The notes beneath the pieces are model-generated. The model saw only the letters and a program-made list of their open reading frames with translations, had not been told where the DNA came from and searched no databases. From NCBI GenBank assembly GCA_900169235.1, contig FWCC01000363.1, positions 1 to 64,000 of the forward strand: 64,000 nucleotides of DNA. Direction: 5' to 3'. The position numbers were made by a program, and so were the translations under genes. Positions 43,843 through 56,082 of the stretch are shown here, in pieces. Each line of letters starts with the position of its first letter. Position 1 is the first letter of the stretch. The stretch is from Zarea fungicola (taxonomy: Eukaryota; Ascomycota; Sordariomycetes; Hypocreales; Cordycipitaceae).

Positions 43843-46166
43843 ATGTGTGGCATCTTTGCTTGCTACCGGTATGTCCTACCTGCTTCTTGTGGCTAGTGGA
43901 GGGGCATCGAAACGCTGCATTGCCCCTCCATGCACTGCTACAACTGACCATGTGCTTGGTTGCTAATAGTATGGCAGTCATCCGGACGTTCATAAATTCA
44001 AGCCCACGGCCTTGCGCCTGGCTAAGCAGTATGTTCCCTGGATGAATTATGCAAATCCTGCGTCATTTCATAGCGCATCTAACCGATGACAGAATCCGCC
44101 ATCGTGGCCCTGACTGGAGTGAGTTTCGGCAATGAAATGTAACCACAGATCGATCACAATAGTAACAATATCCTGCACAGGCGGCAACGTCATCTCCAAC
44201 AGCACAAGTAAGTCAATTGATTAGATGGACGCCCAATAATACGAATACTGACAATTTTTACAGTTCTTTGCCATGAGCGTCTTAGCATTGTCGGTGTCGG
44301 TAAGTTGCGGCGCGATTGAATTTTCCTTGCAGTCTTGGCACCAAAGCTCACAGCATTGCAGAGTCTGGCGCCCAGCCATTGACCAACGCTGATGATTCAA
44401 TCGTCCTCGCCGTCAACGGAGAAATTTACAACCATCGTCTCATCCGCAAGAGCCTCAAGGAGCCGTATCACTTCAAGACTCACTCCGATTGCGAGGTTAT
44501 TATTCCTCTGGTATGAATGACTGCCCCGCATTGCGAAGTCGGCTCGCAACTTACCCACTGGCCGCTAACAAATACGCTCTACAGTACATGGCCTACGACA
44601 ACGATGCTCCCGCTCATCTCGATGGCATGTTCTCATTTGTCCTGTACGACAAGAACCAGGACCGTGTCATTGCTGCCCGCGACCCCATCGGCATCACCAC
44701 CTTCTACCAAGGCTGGTCCTGGAAGGAGCCTGACGCCGTCTACTTTGCCTCCGAGCTCAAGTGCCTGGCCCCAGTCTGTGATAAGATTGTCGCTTTCCCT
44801 CCCGGCCATGTATACGACTCCAAGACTGGCGAGACGACGAGATACTTCAAGCCTACCTGGTGGGATCCTACCAACGTTCCCTCGACGCCCATCGACTACA
44901 AGGCCATCCGCCATGGCCTAGAAAAGGCCGTTCGCAAGCGCCTCATGGCCGAAGTTCCCTACGGTGTCCTCCTTTCCGGTGGTCTTGACTCGAGTCTGGT
45001 TGCTGCCATTGCCCAGCGCGAGACTCTGCGCCTCAAGCAGCTCGCCATTGAGGCCAACAAGGACGGCAAGGTTTCCCAGAATGCCGACAAGGGCGAGGGC
45101 CTTGTTGGCATCGATGACGATGACCAGCTGGATACGGTTACGTACCTGCCCCAGCTCAACTCGTTCTCGATTGGCCTACCTGGCTCTCCTGACAACGAGG
45201 CTGCTCTCAAGGTCGCCGAGTTCCTCGGCACCAAGCACCACGTCATGACTTTTACTATTGAGGACGGTCTCAACGCTCTTTCTGACGTCATCTACCACCT
45301 TGAGACATTCGACGTAACAACAATCCGCGCCTCGACCCCCATGTACCTTTTATCACGAAAAATCAAGGCCATGGGTGTCAAGATGGTTCTTAGCGGTGAG
45401 GGAAGTGACGAGATTTTCGGCGGCTACCTGTACTTCCACGCGGCTCCTGACAAGAAGGCCTTCCACGAGGAGACGGTGCGCCGTGTCAAGAACCTACATC
45501 TGGCTGATTGCCTGCGTGCCAACAAGTCGACCTCTGCCTGGGGTCTGGAGGCTCGTGTGCCATTCCTGGACAAGGAGGTGAGATTACAACCATGTACAAA
45601 AAGTCGCATGTGAGCTAACAAAGGAAAAGTTCCTGGAAACCACAATGAACATTGACCCCGCCGAGAAGATGATTACCAAGGAGCGTATGGAAAAGTACAT
45701 TTTGCGCAAGGCCTTTGACACGACCGGTGAGGCCGGCGAGAAGCCGTACCTGCCCGAGTCGATCCTGTGGAGACAAAAGGAGCAGTTCTCTGATGGTGTT
45801 GGATACGGATGGATTGACGCACTCAAGGACACTGCTGAGCTGCATGTCACTGATGCTATGATGAAGAACCCGAAGGCTGAATGGGGAACCGATGTGCCCG
45901 ACACCAAGGAAGGGTATGTACAGACCAACACCAGCGCATAATGTGTAGAATGCTAACAAGGGAAAAGATACTGGTACCGACTGATGTTTGACGAGCACTT
46001 CCCTCCCCGCTGCGCCTCGACAGTCATGCGCTGGACGCCGACCTGGTCCCAGCAGACAGACCCCAGTGGCAGGTATGTAAATCTGGTGGGGAAAGATGAA
46101 GTTGTTGCTAACAAGTTGTGCAGAGCCATTGCGACCCACAACCAAAAATACGACGACGCTGCATAG
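43843..46166 (+). CDS. ASN2: Asparagine synthetase (glutamine-hydrolysing)
   Basis: The enzyme makes asparagine from aspartate, glutamine and ATP in the cytosol. Ten exons (43843-43868, 43978-44028, 44093-44118, 44181-44207, 44264-44299, 44362-44510, 44585-45577, 45630-45913, 45968-46072, 46124-46166) give 579 residues with every phase closing. Cys2 (MCGIFACYR) is the glutaminase nucleophile. The glutaminase domain also has [17 protein letters not shown] and [11 protein letters not shown]. The synthetase domain carries the ATP-pyrophosphatase loop [13 protein letters not shown] (about residues 231-243), [26 protein letters not shown] and [16 protein letters not shown]. The first five exons are each under 52 nt. 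Most of the glutaminase N terminus is therefore invisible to ORF scans. It is tandem with UBC9 on the same strand. Confidence 0.96.
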
Positions 46167-47294
46167 ATTAACACGGACGTTTCACCTCTTGGATAATAAA
46201 CTGCGATTTCTATATCAGTAAAGGATGGTTTAAAGATACTGGGTTACTTGTGGCTATTTACTGGAACTGCATCTTGTCGCATTTGCCAGTTGTCATGTGC
46301 TCTATGTGTTAATACAAATGCAAAAACTCTTGCTTTACAAGCCCGGCGCAACTAAGCGGTGACTGGAATCAGGGTCCACACAAAGACAGCAGAGGGTATG
46401 AAATTGCATGAAAACCAAGCGATCAGTATTATGCAAAGTGCCATTTCCCAGATGAACGGCACTATATTTTGTTGAGGAAAAGGAGCTCGTGACTCTTTAA
46501 AGCGGGAGAAGGGGCGTTGTGCCGTCACGCGGCTACTCAGTATGCTTGAGTTGCAACCCGACAGTGGCCCAAGCGGCTTTACCGTTTAAAAATGTGCAGC
46601 TGCATCGTCTTTCCAAATTGACTTGAGAGACATTAATAGTGAATAAAATGTTTAACAGTCTATGGTGTCAGAAGAAACCAGCTTGTGGGTTCCGGTAGTG
46701 TCCGCAAATCGCACGCAACCAGTTGAAAGTTAAACCGAGGGAAAGGGTCGGTCAAGTCGTGCGTGAGCAGCCCACGTGGAGGGGAGAGAGCAAGCGGGTT
46801 GGCGATGGGATGGTTGACAATAATACCTGCCTAACTAGTACCTACTTACGGATCACATACGGTAACGTGGCTAACTAACTAGTCAAGCCAGTCAGGGGAA
46901 ATTGTTCTGGTTTATCAATCGAGTCTTGGGCTTTGTTTCAAGGTCTGGTAACAGTTTCTCGGCGGACCTCTTCCACGTCAGAAGACCAAAAAGTGGTGCA
47001 TATTAGTTAGTTAGTGCTAGGTGCTTAGACTGAACGCCCTACCAAGAGTACTTGAACAAGTCTAGGGCCCTTCCTCACTGTAGTTAGCGCCAGGTCGCGC
47101 CGCCAAACCGAGCCAATTACAGAGCTCTTGGCCCCCAAACGAGTTGTTCCGCCGGGTTGGCTCCCCAACATTTCACGCAGCTGCCCAGAGAAGCGCGCAA
47201 TTTGCATGACTTTTCCCCTTCCCTTTCTCACCACCCGATAAAAAAACAACCATCCATCCGTTATTCCTTCATACCCCAACTAAACCCAGTCATC
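46167..47294. other. Asparagine synthetase 3' UTR and porin promoter, 1.1 kb
   Basis: No gene or RNA was recognised. Pyrimidine-rich sequence just before 47295 is the likely porin core promoter and leader. Confidence 0.5.
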
Positions 47295-48553
47295 ATGTCT
47301 GTCCCTGCCTTTGCCGATATTGCCAAGCCGGCCAACGATGTATGTTTTCTGACTTTTCTCCCATGTTCTGCCCCTGTTGCAGGTGTTCCGGCAGGACCCG
47401 TTGCGCGTCATCAGGACAGCTTCGTTTCCTATGCGCAACATGGCTAGCCGAATCAATTGACTAGCACTTCCTTGATCGATACAGGGACACCGCCAGAGAA
47501 GGACACAAGGCAAAGAGCCTGCTGACATTTCTTCCCAATAGCTCCTTAGCAAGGATTTCTACCACCTTTCCGCCAGCACCTTTGAGTTCAAGGATACCGC
47601 CCCCAACGGTGTTGCCTTCAAGGTCACCGGCAAGTCCAGCCACGAGAAGAACACCTCTGCTGCCGTAAGTTTCAAATATTCTGCCTTTGGCGCGCATTCA
47701 ATTGACGGTCGTGCTTTAGATTGAGGGAAAATACACCGACAAGCCCACCGGTACGGTTCACCTTTTGTCGTATGCCGCACGACCGGAGCTACAGAACACA
47801 CCAAGCTCTCGCCGAATTGCCAGACAGGCCTCTTGCTAACCGCCTCGTCACAGGTCTCACCCTTACCCAGACCTGGAACACCGCCAATGTTCTCGACACC
47901 AAGATCGAGGTTGCCGACACCCTGGCCAAGGGCTTGAAGCTCGAGGGTAACTTCAACTTCCTTCCCGCCACCGCCGCCAAGGGTGCCAAGTTCAACCTGG
48001 ACTTCAAGCAGCCCGGTTTCCACGGCCGTGCCTTCTTTGACCTCCTCAAGGGTCCTACCGCCAACATTGACGCCGTTGTTGGCCACGAGGGCTTCCTCGC
48101 CGGTGCCTCGGCTGGCTACGACGTCAACAAGGCTGCCATCACTGGCTACAGCGCCGCCGTTGGCTACAACGCTCCTCTCTACAGCGCAGCCATCACTGCC
48201 TCGGACAACCTGAGTATCTTTGCCGCTTCCTACTACCACAAGGTCAACTCCCAGGTTGAGGCCGGTGCCAAGGCCACCTGGAACTCCAAGACTGGCAACA
48301 CCGTTGGCCTTGAGGTTGCTTCCAAGTACCGCATCGACCCCGTCTCCTTTGCCAAGGTCAAGCTCAACGACCGTGGTATTGCCGCCATTGGCTACAACGT
48401 GCTCCTACGTGAGGGTGTTACCCTCGGTCTCGGTGGTTCCTTTGACACCCAGAAGCTCGACCAGGCTACCCACAAGGTATTTTCTCTCTCTTTACGTTTT
48501 GTTCGTTCACTGACAGTTTTCAGCTCGGTGCCAGCTTCACCTTCCAGGGTTAA
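47295..48553 (+). CDS. POR1: Mitochondrial outer membrane porin (VDAC)
   Basis: This is the voltage-dependent anion channel, a 19-strand beta barrel that passes ATP, ADP and other metabolites. Five exons (47295-47339, 47542-47664, 47720-47750, 47854-48476, 48524-48553) give exactly 283 residues, the standard length. The N-terminal helix is MSVPAFADIAKPANDLLSKD, followed by FYHLSASTFEFKDTAPNGV. The barrel has alternating hydrophobic strands and the C-terminal LGASFTFQG, whose final ten codons, including the stop, lie in the last exon. No presequence is expected for a barrel protein. Codon use is strongly biased, consistent with high expression. The stop is 148 bp from the convergent J-protein stop. 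Confidence 0.97.
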
Positions 48554-48701
48554 AACACCCCGCAAGCCATCAGCTTGCATGTACTACCTAGATGCGTGTG
48601 CTTTTCTCGGATGTAGATGTAGATGGATGCAAATTAATTGACATATCCTTGGATTAATCTGTGTCTTGATGTAAGCGTGGTGTGCTTGTGGCTATCCTGA
48701 A

Positions 48702-49775
48702 TCAGTTACGTCTACCGCTTGAGTCAGGCTCCCTTTTCCTCCCATTCAGCACACCAAGATACACGACGGGCACCAGCACCGTAGCGCCCAGGATACCCAG
48801 CATAATCGCAAAGTGCGCTCCCAGGCTCGTTTGCGGCTCAAACTCCATGTCCTCATCATCCAGCGCGCGCCGTCGTTTCCTTTCCCGTGCCCACCGCCGC
48901 CGGTCCTCGTTCTCATGGGTCCTCCGATGCGACTCTTTATCAAAGTGTAGCGGGACATCGTCTTCGTCTCGTGCGAACCTCCCCCCGGGGGTTTGCTGCC
49001 GCGTAAAGGCGTCGTCGCCATTGCCGTCTTCGCGGCGGTGGCCGGCCCCCCCCCGCTCTCTGTATTCTGTCGAAGAGTATGACGTGGATTCCTCATGGGC
49101 GCGCCGCCGCTTCTCCGCCTGCTCACCCCAGCCACCGCTGCGGTAGAAGCTCGGAGGCGGTCCGCGGAATGTGCCCCGGCGCTTCGACAAGCCAGACGCT
49201 GCCCGACCACCCGCCGAGTGCGAGGAGTGGTACGAGCCGTGCTGTGGTGCACCGCGGTGAGACTGTGCGTGAAGAACCGGCCCCATGACGTCGCGATCGT
49301 AGATGCTTCGGCGGGATGGGTCGGAGAGCAGTGAGTACGACTCGGAGAGGAGGGAAAAGGTATGTGTGGCGTTGGGGTCCTGCCGGTTTGCGTCGGGGTG
49401 GTGCGCTTTGCTGAGCCTGTAGAATGATCTATGGGTTGACAATGGTTAATAATGAAACTTTGACTACAGTACAGAGACAAACTTTTTAATCTCGCTGCGC
49501 GTGGCGGTTGGGGCAACTTGAAGACGCTCGTAGTGATTCCTCTTGGCCAGGTCACTGCGCTGCGCCCCTGTAGTGTGCAACGAGCGAGACAGATGTTGTG
49601 GTGGCTGCGCTGTGTACGTTTTTGTCCTTGAGCAAGCTGCTGCAACAATGAGGCTCATACGTCGTATTGCCGACTGGCTAATTGCAGTGTGTCGCGTGTA
49701 GCTGCACAGTTGTGATGAGGTTGATGCATGCACCGAACACAGCCACGGGCACCCGTTTCGTACCAATGCAGCCAT
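48702..49775 (-). CDS. Mitochondrial membrane-anchored J-domain protein (DNAJC30/Jid1-like)
   Basis: Two exons, 49775-49483 and 49428-48702, give 339 residues. The junction (donor GTTTGT, acceptor CCATAG) rebuilds ATRSEIKKSFYRLSKAHHPDAN, with the HPD motif at 108-110 that stimulates Hsp70 ATPase. The N terminus is a presequence (RSLHTTGAQ before the J domain, which starts at NHYERLQVAP). After the J domain comes an Arg/Ser/Gly-rich disordered region and a single C-terminal membrane segment (FAIMLGILGATVLVPVVYLGVL). This architecture matches DNAJC30 and yeast Jid1, inner-membrane J-proteins. There is no zinc finger or C-terminal substrate domain. An alternative start is Met40 (49658), giving 300 residues; the upstream ATG has the better context (A at -3). 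The donor is non-consensus. Confidence 0.85.
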
Positions 49776-51210
49776 TATCCTCTATATCGTCCGTCTTGTT
49801 CGTGCCGTCATTATTGGATTGAGCATCAGCCTCCAAAGTTGCGGAGCAGCTGTCGAGGACGTGGAACAAGTTGGTGGTGAATAGACATTTTGCTTGAGAA
49901 CGATGCCATTCATTTTATGGGTCCGCTATGGTGACGACCTACTGAATACCACCGAGGATTCGGCTGGTCAAACTAACATGCCGGTATGCCATAATCTTGA
50001 CTTATTTTACGCAGCATTACCTTTGAGATGATTAAATAGTTTTTAAGTAAGATTTCTATTTCTCTTTTTCCTATGTAGCCCATTAATGAATGAGACAGTG
50101 GTCCTGACGTACTACTTGCGTCACTATTATACCTGGTCTCTTCAAAGACGTAAGGTCAGATGCCGTTGAGAGTGCCATATCGAAATGTCGTTAGGTTATC
50201 TAAGCTGAATTGTAAAGGCACAGTGCCACGTGTTTCTAAACTGGCCTCTTGCCAAGTCTGGTTCAATTTGGATGGGGATCTGTTTCGTCAGGCTGTAAAG
50301 GTGTTAAGCACATTCTAAACGCTTTGCATCTGTTCATATAATTTGCAAAATGGTGCTATTTTAGGACCTACTATTACGCATACGTGCATCTTGGTGCCGA
50401 CTGAACCAAGTAAGCTCCATGACTTGATTGTTTGCGAGAGAAAAATGATATAGCAGGCGACTGCCGTCTTCAGACCGACTTGCCATTGTCGATGCTAGAG
50501 CTCCTGCTTAAGAGTGACATATTCGGTAGCTTTCTCAGCAATAGCGCAATACTTCTGGCGCTCTCTTGACATTATGCGATTGCTATAAGATATTGACGAT
50601 TTCTCAAGATGCAACCATGATTTACATAGATCACTTAAAGTTGGCTTCTTCGGCTTTCATTAAAGAGCGAATATAGTTGGTGTTGGTGAATCTAGCTAGA
50701 GAAAGATTGAAGGCAAGCTACAGCCCGAGAACGTTTCTAGTGCTACATTTGTCTCTCTCCTTCTCCAACTATTTCTAGATATAAAACTGTCTCTTCAAGT
50801 TCTCGTCAAACTTATCCCTGTCCCCTAGCAGCATTTATTCTCACACTCCTCGGAGTTCAGCCAGAATTTGCTGCAGAATGCAAGCCAGAGAAATGGCTTT
50901 ACTGCCGTATCAGATGAGAATCGGCAGGCGGATTCAATTGATGGGGTCAGTCGTTGTTGAAAGGACTGAATCGCGTCGTACTGAGTAGTAAGCGGCGGGA
51001 TGGGAAATCCTTTTGATCAGAGTCTGCACCTGCGACGGGTTGCTCCAATGTTTCATGCAGTGCTGACCTTGTCGGACGAGTGTCCTTGCCCGGCTGTGAA
51101 GATGTGCAAGCTAGGCATTCGTCTAGGCGACGCTGACTGAGCATGCAGAATCTTGGGCCATTTATTGCTTACATTTCAAATCAAAACTCGTTGTCTTGGT
51201 TGTTTGTCGC
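49776..51210. other. Intergenic, 1.4 kb, no gene seen
   Basis: This holds the J-protein promoter on the left and the UPF1 3' UTR on the right. The centre has only short frames and no recognised RNA or repeat. Confidence 0.45.
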
Positions 51211-54200
51211 TCAGTCATAACCGCCTCCGACCTGGCTATGGAAAGCTGTGCTTACGCTCTTTTCATCGTCGTCGAAACGGCGGCCGTAGCGGTTACCTGG
51301 CGGGACACGCGCACCGCTCTCAACATAGTCTCTCAAGCGATCGCTGTGGGTGTACGAAATGGCGCGCATGCCTGTGACGGCATCTTGAAGACCGGCACCA
51401 AGGCTGACACCGCCCTGACCGACGCCGCGGCTACCGATAATGTGGGAGGAAGCATCAGTGGTTTCGGAGTTGGCTACGCTCTCGCCGGCGATGCTTTCGG
51501 CAGCGCGAGCTCGGCTCTTGCCCCCCCGACCATGGGTAGCGACACCAGGCAAGCCTGGCCACTGCTCAGCAGCAAAGCTGGAAAACATAGCAGGGTAAGA
51601 GCTGTTCAATGCTGCACCGCCTAGGCTAGAACCGTGAATGGAGGAGACGTCATCGGTAACGTAGGACAACATGGAGCCGGTATCGAAATCACGCATCGTA
51701 CCAGAGCCAGAGCCGTTGAAGCGTCCGTTCGGAAAGGTTTGGTAGCCACCTGTAGCGGCTTGGTGGGCTGGCTTTTGACGGTAGGATCGAGGCTTGCTAA
51801 ACTGAAGCAAGCACTGCTGCAGGTTGGTCAATGGCCCCTCGACGAAGCATCGGCGGTCTTTAAAGTGAACGAGCAAGTTGTACCACAGCTCATGCTTGGA
51901 GAGAACCTTTGGGTTTCCAAGAATGACGACGCCGTACTTGGCACGAGTAAGAGCGACATTGAGACGGCGAGGGTCAGACAAGAACCCAATGCCCTGATTC
52001 TCGTTGGAGCGAACGCAGGACAGGACAATAAAGTCCTTTTCTCGACCCTGGAAAGCATCCACGGAGGCGACCTCAACTTGCTTGTATTGCTCTTTCCTGG
52101 CTGTGCCCGAAGTCTGCATATGGTTGACAATGAAGGCTCTCTGGCCTTCATATGGAGTAATGACACCAATTTCGGTGGGATGAACCCCTGCCTTGAAGAA
52201 TCTGGAGACGACCTTTTCGACATTTGAGGCTTCGACTCGGTTGAGGTACGAAGTACCGCTAGTAGAAATTTCTTCATTGCCAAGGTTGGACCAGAACATC
52301 ATTGGCATTTCGGCAACAGGCCAGGGAAAGTCGACATCTTTTCGGATTCTCTGCTCGTGTGTAACACCATTCTGCAGACTGCCATCGTAGAACAAGTTGG
52401 AGGGGAATTCAGAGAGGCAAGGATGCATTCGGTACTGGGTGTTGAGAAGAATTGGCTGAAGACGGAGCTGCATGAGTCGTTCAAAAAGAGACTGGCTCAG
52501 ACCAGCCTTGGCTGCCTTCTTATTCATAATGACAGGACCAAGTTGCTTATGGTCCCCGACGAGGACAACCTGCTTGCAACCCAGCATCAACGGGATGATG
52601 CACTCGGGTTCAGCCGACTGAGTAGACTCATCGATCAGAACGCTGCGGAACTTCATTTTGGACAGTCGGGGGTCGCCGGCACCAACACACGTGCAGCAAA
52701 CCACGTCAGCATTGCTGAGAATCTCTCTCTCGGCTGCCTTAGTCAACTGTCTGAACTTCTTCTCATCCTGGCTGGACAGTTCACCAGTGACGCTCTTGAG
52801 TTGCGACAGTTTCGCGAATTCACTGTTGTGCTCGACCATGCGCACCTGCTCGTGAAGTGCAAGATGGCTGACAGAGGACTCGACGTCTTCGCGGGATTTG
52901 GCGGTAAGACGTACAACTTTTAGGCCAGTTTTGCTAATACGCTCGCAAAGCTGGTCAACAGCGACGTTGGATGGCGCGCAAACGAGAACTTGGTTCCCGC
53001 TCATCTTTGCCAAGTGATAAATAATAGTGGCGGACGTCACGGTCTTGCCAGTGCCCGGAGGACCTTGGATAAGACTGAGAGGCTTCTGAAGAACGGATCG
53101 AATGGCGTCAATTTGGCTTTGGTTGAGATCGGGCAGTCCTGGCACAGACCACTTCTTAGGCAGGTTGGACTTCATGGGCTGCAGTTGAACATCATGACCA
53201 AGCAGTGTGTGGAAAATGAACCCGGAAACGCTCATGTCATCAACAGCAAAGGTTTTCATCGCGAGTTGCATGCGATCATAGGAAGTGGCCTTCCAGACAT
53301 AATCAGCCGAGAAATTGGTCGAAATGTCTCTTGGCACTGACTTGTCGTTCCCAGTCTTTCGCAGCTCGAGGCAGACCTCGTCGGACTGGCTGTTGGGGAT
53401 TTTCATAACGTAACCCACGCCTTGCCACGGCGCTTGGAGTTCACCGTTGTATCGTAGCAACATTTCATCGCCAACGGCTAGCTTGACCTCTCCAGATTCA
53501 ATCTTGCGTAAATTAAAGGTGACAAGGTGCTTATTATTGAGACCCTGGGACCACTCGACCTTGAGATTGTCTTCCGATTGCGCTTCCTTTAGCTTCTTGT
53601 CGTAGTCGGATTCCATTTTAACAAGTGGTCCAAAGATGTTTTGGTAGTGGAACGCATCGTCATACTTGAGAAGGACCGGGTCGGGGTCATCGTCAACAGT
53701 CTGGTTCTTGTCAAGGTCAGAAATGGTAGCGTTCGGCTCAACCTTCCACATCTCCTCCAGACGAGCGATAGTATTGGGAGACATATGGCGAGCACGGAGC
53801 TGCTCGGCCTCTGACGGAGAGCTGACAAGCCAGTCGAGAAAGGCTCGCTCCTTGATCAAGGGCTCCCAGCGAGAGGGGTCCCAGTTCATGTCCTTGTTGG
53901 AGGCGGACGACGCACAAGGTTGGCGGCACAGTAGAACAACAACAGAGTCGGATTTGGCGGGAATGAAGCCAAGGAGGAAAGCGTTCTTTGTACCGCAGCT
54001 GTAGCATTCGAGAATGGTATCGCCAAGGGCAGACTCGGGGTGAAGTTGGACTTCCTTGTGACGGGCTCGGACAAGATGGTTGATAATATGGGACGAGGTA
54101 CTGTTTCCACGGGCGCTGCAGAACCATTTATTGCAAGCCAGGCATTTGACAACGGAGGCGGGGGCATGAATGCCGCAGTAGCTATGAAGCTTGTCAGATT

Positions 54201-54519
54201 GCGAAGACCCAAGAAGAGTCCGTCTGTTTACTTACGCGCATGCATGCGCAGGAAGCTCCTTCTCCTCTTCTGGGTTCTTGAGGCTCATTCCCATCATATC
54301 GTCAACAGGTATACTGCCGATACTGTCATTGTCATCCTCAAACGCCTCGGTCTGATTGTCATCATCATCGGCTCGGCGCCGCCCGCCGTGGCCGCCATAC
54401 TTGGCATAGAGGAGACGCTCGTCGGGGTCGAGTGTGGACAGATCGTCGTTTCCAGCATTAATGGCAGCGGCGGAGTCCGAAATGAGGTGATTGCCTACAT
54501 GGGTAAAGGCTCCCTCCAT
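51211..54519 (-). CDS. UPF1: ATP-dependent RNA helicase Upf1 (nonsense-mediated decay)
   Basis: This is a cytoplasmic SF1 helicase, the core of nonsense-mediated mRNA decay. Two exons, 54519-54236 and 54181-51211, give 1084 residues. The start is the first ATG (MEGAFTHVG); the frame before it opens with GTG. The Cys/His-rich Upf2-binding domain starts at the exon junction ([31 protein letters not shown]). The helicase core carries Walker A GPPGTGKT (468-475), DEST (612-615), [29 protein letters not shown] and ALTRAKYG. The C terminus is Gly/Ser-rich without strong motifs, as in other filamentous fungi. It is divergent from IMP4, with 608 bp between the starts. Confidence 0.97.
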
Positions 54520-55127
54520 GTTGTCGAGTCGCAGTCGGAGCTCGCTATGTATTTTTTCCTTCACAATGGCTAGTTAGCAGGGATACTGCTTGTGATGGCA
54601 ACACTCAAGGCAATAGCATGAATACAGCCATACAATTAGTACCGAGACTCACAAAAGTCTAATTGTTGGCCAGAAAATCTGGCAGCACACAGGCGGTGCT
54701 CGGATAGGGTTGAGAAAGAAGACACTAGAAATCGGTTTCGGGCGCGGTTCACATCATCGCGGGCAAGTTGGTGGCGGAAATAACTGAGGTGCCAGTCGTG
54801 GCGTTTTAGGCAGGCAGCTGGAAGGTCGGATAACCGCAGAAAGATTTTCCTCAAGCTGCGAGAAATGCCAGACAAACTTGATTTTCCGGCTAGCAGCAAT
54901 CTCAAAGCCCTGTAATGCGCAATCCGCTTGACTCTTCTTCCCTCCACCAAAGGTTAGGTGCTTTGGTGGGACATTTTGCGCACACGTGATAAGCGGGAGC
55001 GCTATCGATAGCGCCTAAAGTCTAAACTTTTTGGGTGCAGATTCGATGCTTTTTCAGATTATTTTTGAACCGACGAGTGACGTATTAATTTGTTATTGAC
55101 GGCATAGAAGCCGGAAAACTTTTCAAG
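54520..55127. promoter_or_regulatory. Bidirectional UPF1/IMP4 intergenic region, 0.6 kb
   Basis: Both divergent promoters must lie here. A short palindromic GCTATCGATAGC occurs at about 55,001-55,012. No other feature was recognised. Confidence 0.45.
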
Positions 55128-56082
55128 ATGATGATTGTACGTACTGTCTTGCCAAGGTTCAGTTACAACTCAATGATACTAACATGCTCTGCAGCGCAAG
55201 CAAGCTCGGCAACGGAGAGATTATCTCTACCGCAGAGCCGTTCTCCTACGAGATGCCGAAATCAGTGAAAAAAGAGCCAAAATGAGGTCCTCCCTTGCAT
55301 CGGGCAGACCGCTAGACCCTGCAATTGCAAACGATAAGGCGCTCCGCAAAGATTATCAATACGACGAGTCAGCCGACAAGACTACTGCCGAGGAGCTGGA
55401 TCTGGATGACGAGTATGCGCAACTGTCTGGCATTGTCGATCCAAGAATCCTCGTTACTACGTCACGCGACCCATCCGCCAGACTGTCAGCCTTTGCCAAA
55501 GAGATACGACTTCTTCTCCCGACCGCGATCCGCATGAACCGTGGCAACCTTATCCTGCCCGAGCTCGTTCGCTCCGCCAAGGCGTCTGGCCTGTCCGATG
55601 TTATCCTGCTGCACGAGCACAGGGGTACACCTACCGCCATGACGCTGTCGCATTTCCCGCACGGCCCAACCGTCTCTTTCTCCCTCCACAACGTCGTCCT
55701 GCGACACGATATTCCCGGAAGTGTGCGCGGCACTGTCAGTGAATCGTACCCTCACCTCATATTTGAAGGCTTCACAACACCGCTGGGCAAGCGCATTGTC
55801 AAGGTGCTGAAGCACATTTTCCCACCGCGGGAGCCGATTACGACCAAGAATAAGATGGGTAGCCGCGTTGTAACGTTTAAGAATATTGATGACAGCATCG
55901 AAGTACGCCATCACGTCTTTGTGCGCACCGGGTACGATAGCGTGGAATTGGCGGAAGTTGGCCCTCGCATGACGCTGCGGCCATTCGAGATTCGGGGAGG
56001 CACACTGGAGAACAAGGACGGCGATGTCGAGTGGCACCTGTCACAATACACTCGCACAGCCAAGAAGAAGAACTACCTGTAA
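55128..56082 (+). CDS. IMP4: U3 snoRNP protein Imp4 (Brix domain)
   Basis: This is a nucleolar component of the small-subunit processome, which bridges U3 snoRNA and pre-rRNA through Mpp10/Imp3. Two exons, 55128-55136 (only MMI) and 55195-56082, give 298 residues. The intron (GTACGT, ACTAAC, GCAG) joins MMI to RKQARQRRDYLYRRA, the family's basic N terminus, then DAEISEKRAKMRSSLASGRP. The Brix/sigma70-like domain includes ILVTTSRDPSARLSAFAKEI, NRGNLILPELV, HEHRGTPTAMTLSHFPHGPT, SYPHLIFEGF and DSIEVRHHVF. The ending EWHLSQYTRTAKKKNYL is typical. Length and order are complete. Confidence 0.96.

Noticed and set aside
47559..48239. 226-codon minus-strand frame over porin
   Set aside because: It is the antisense of VDAC exons 2-4 and crosses two of its introns; Gly/Val-rich shadow composition.
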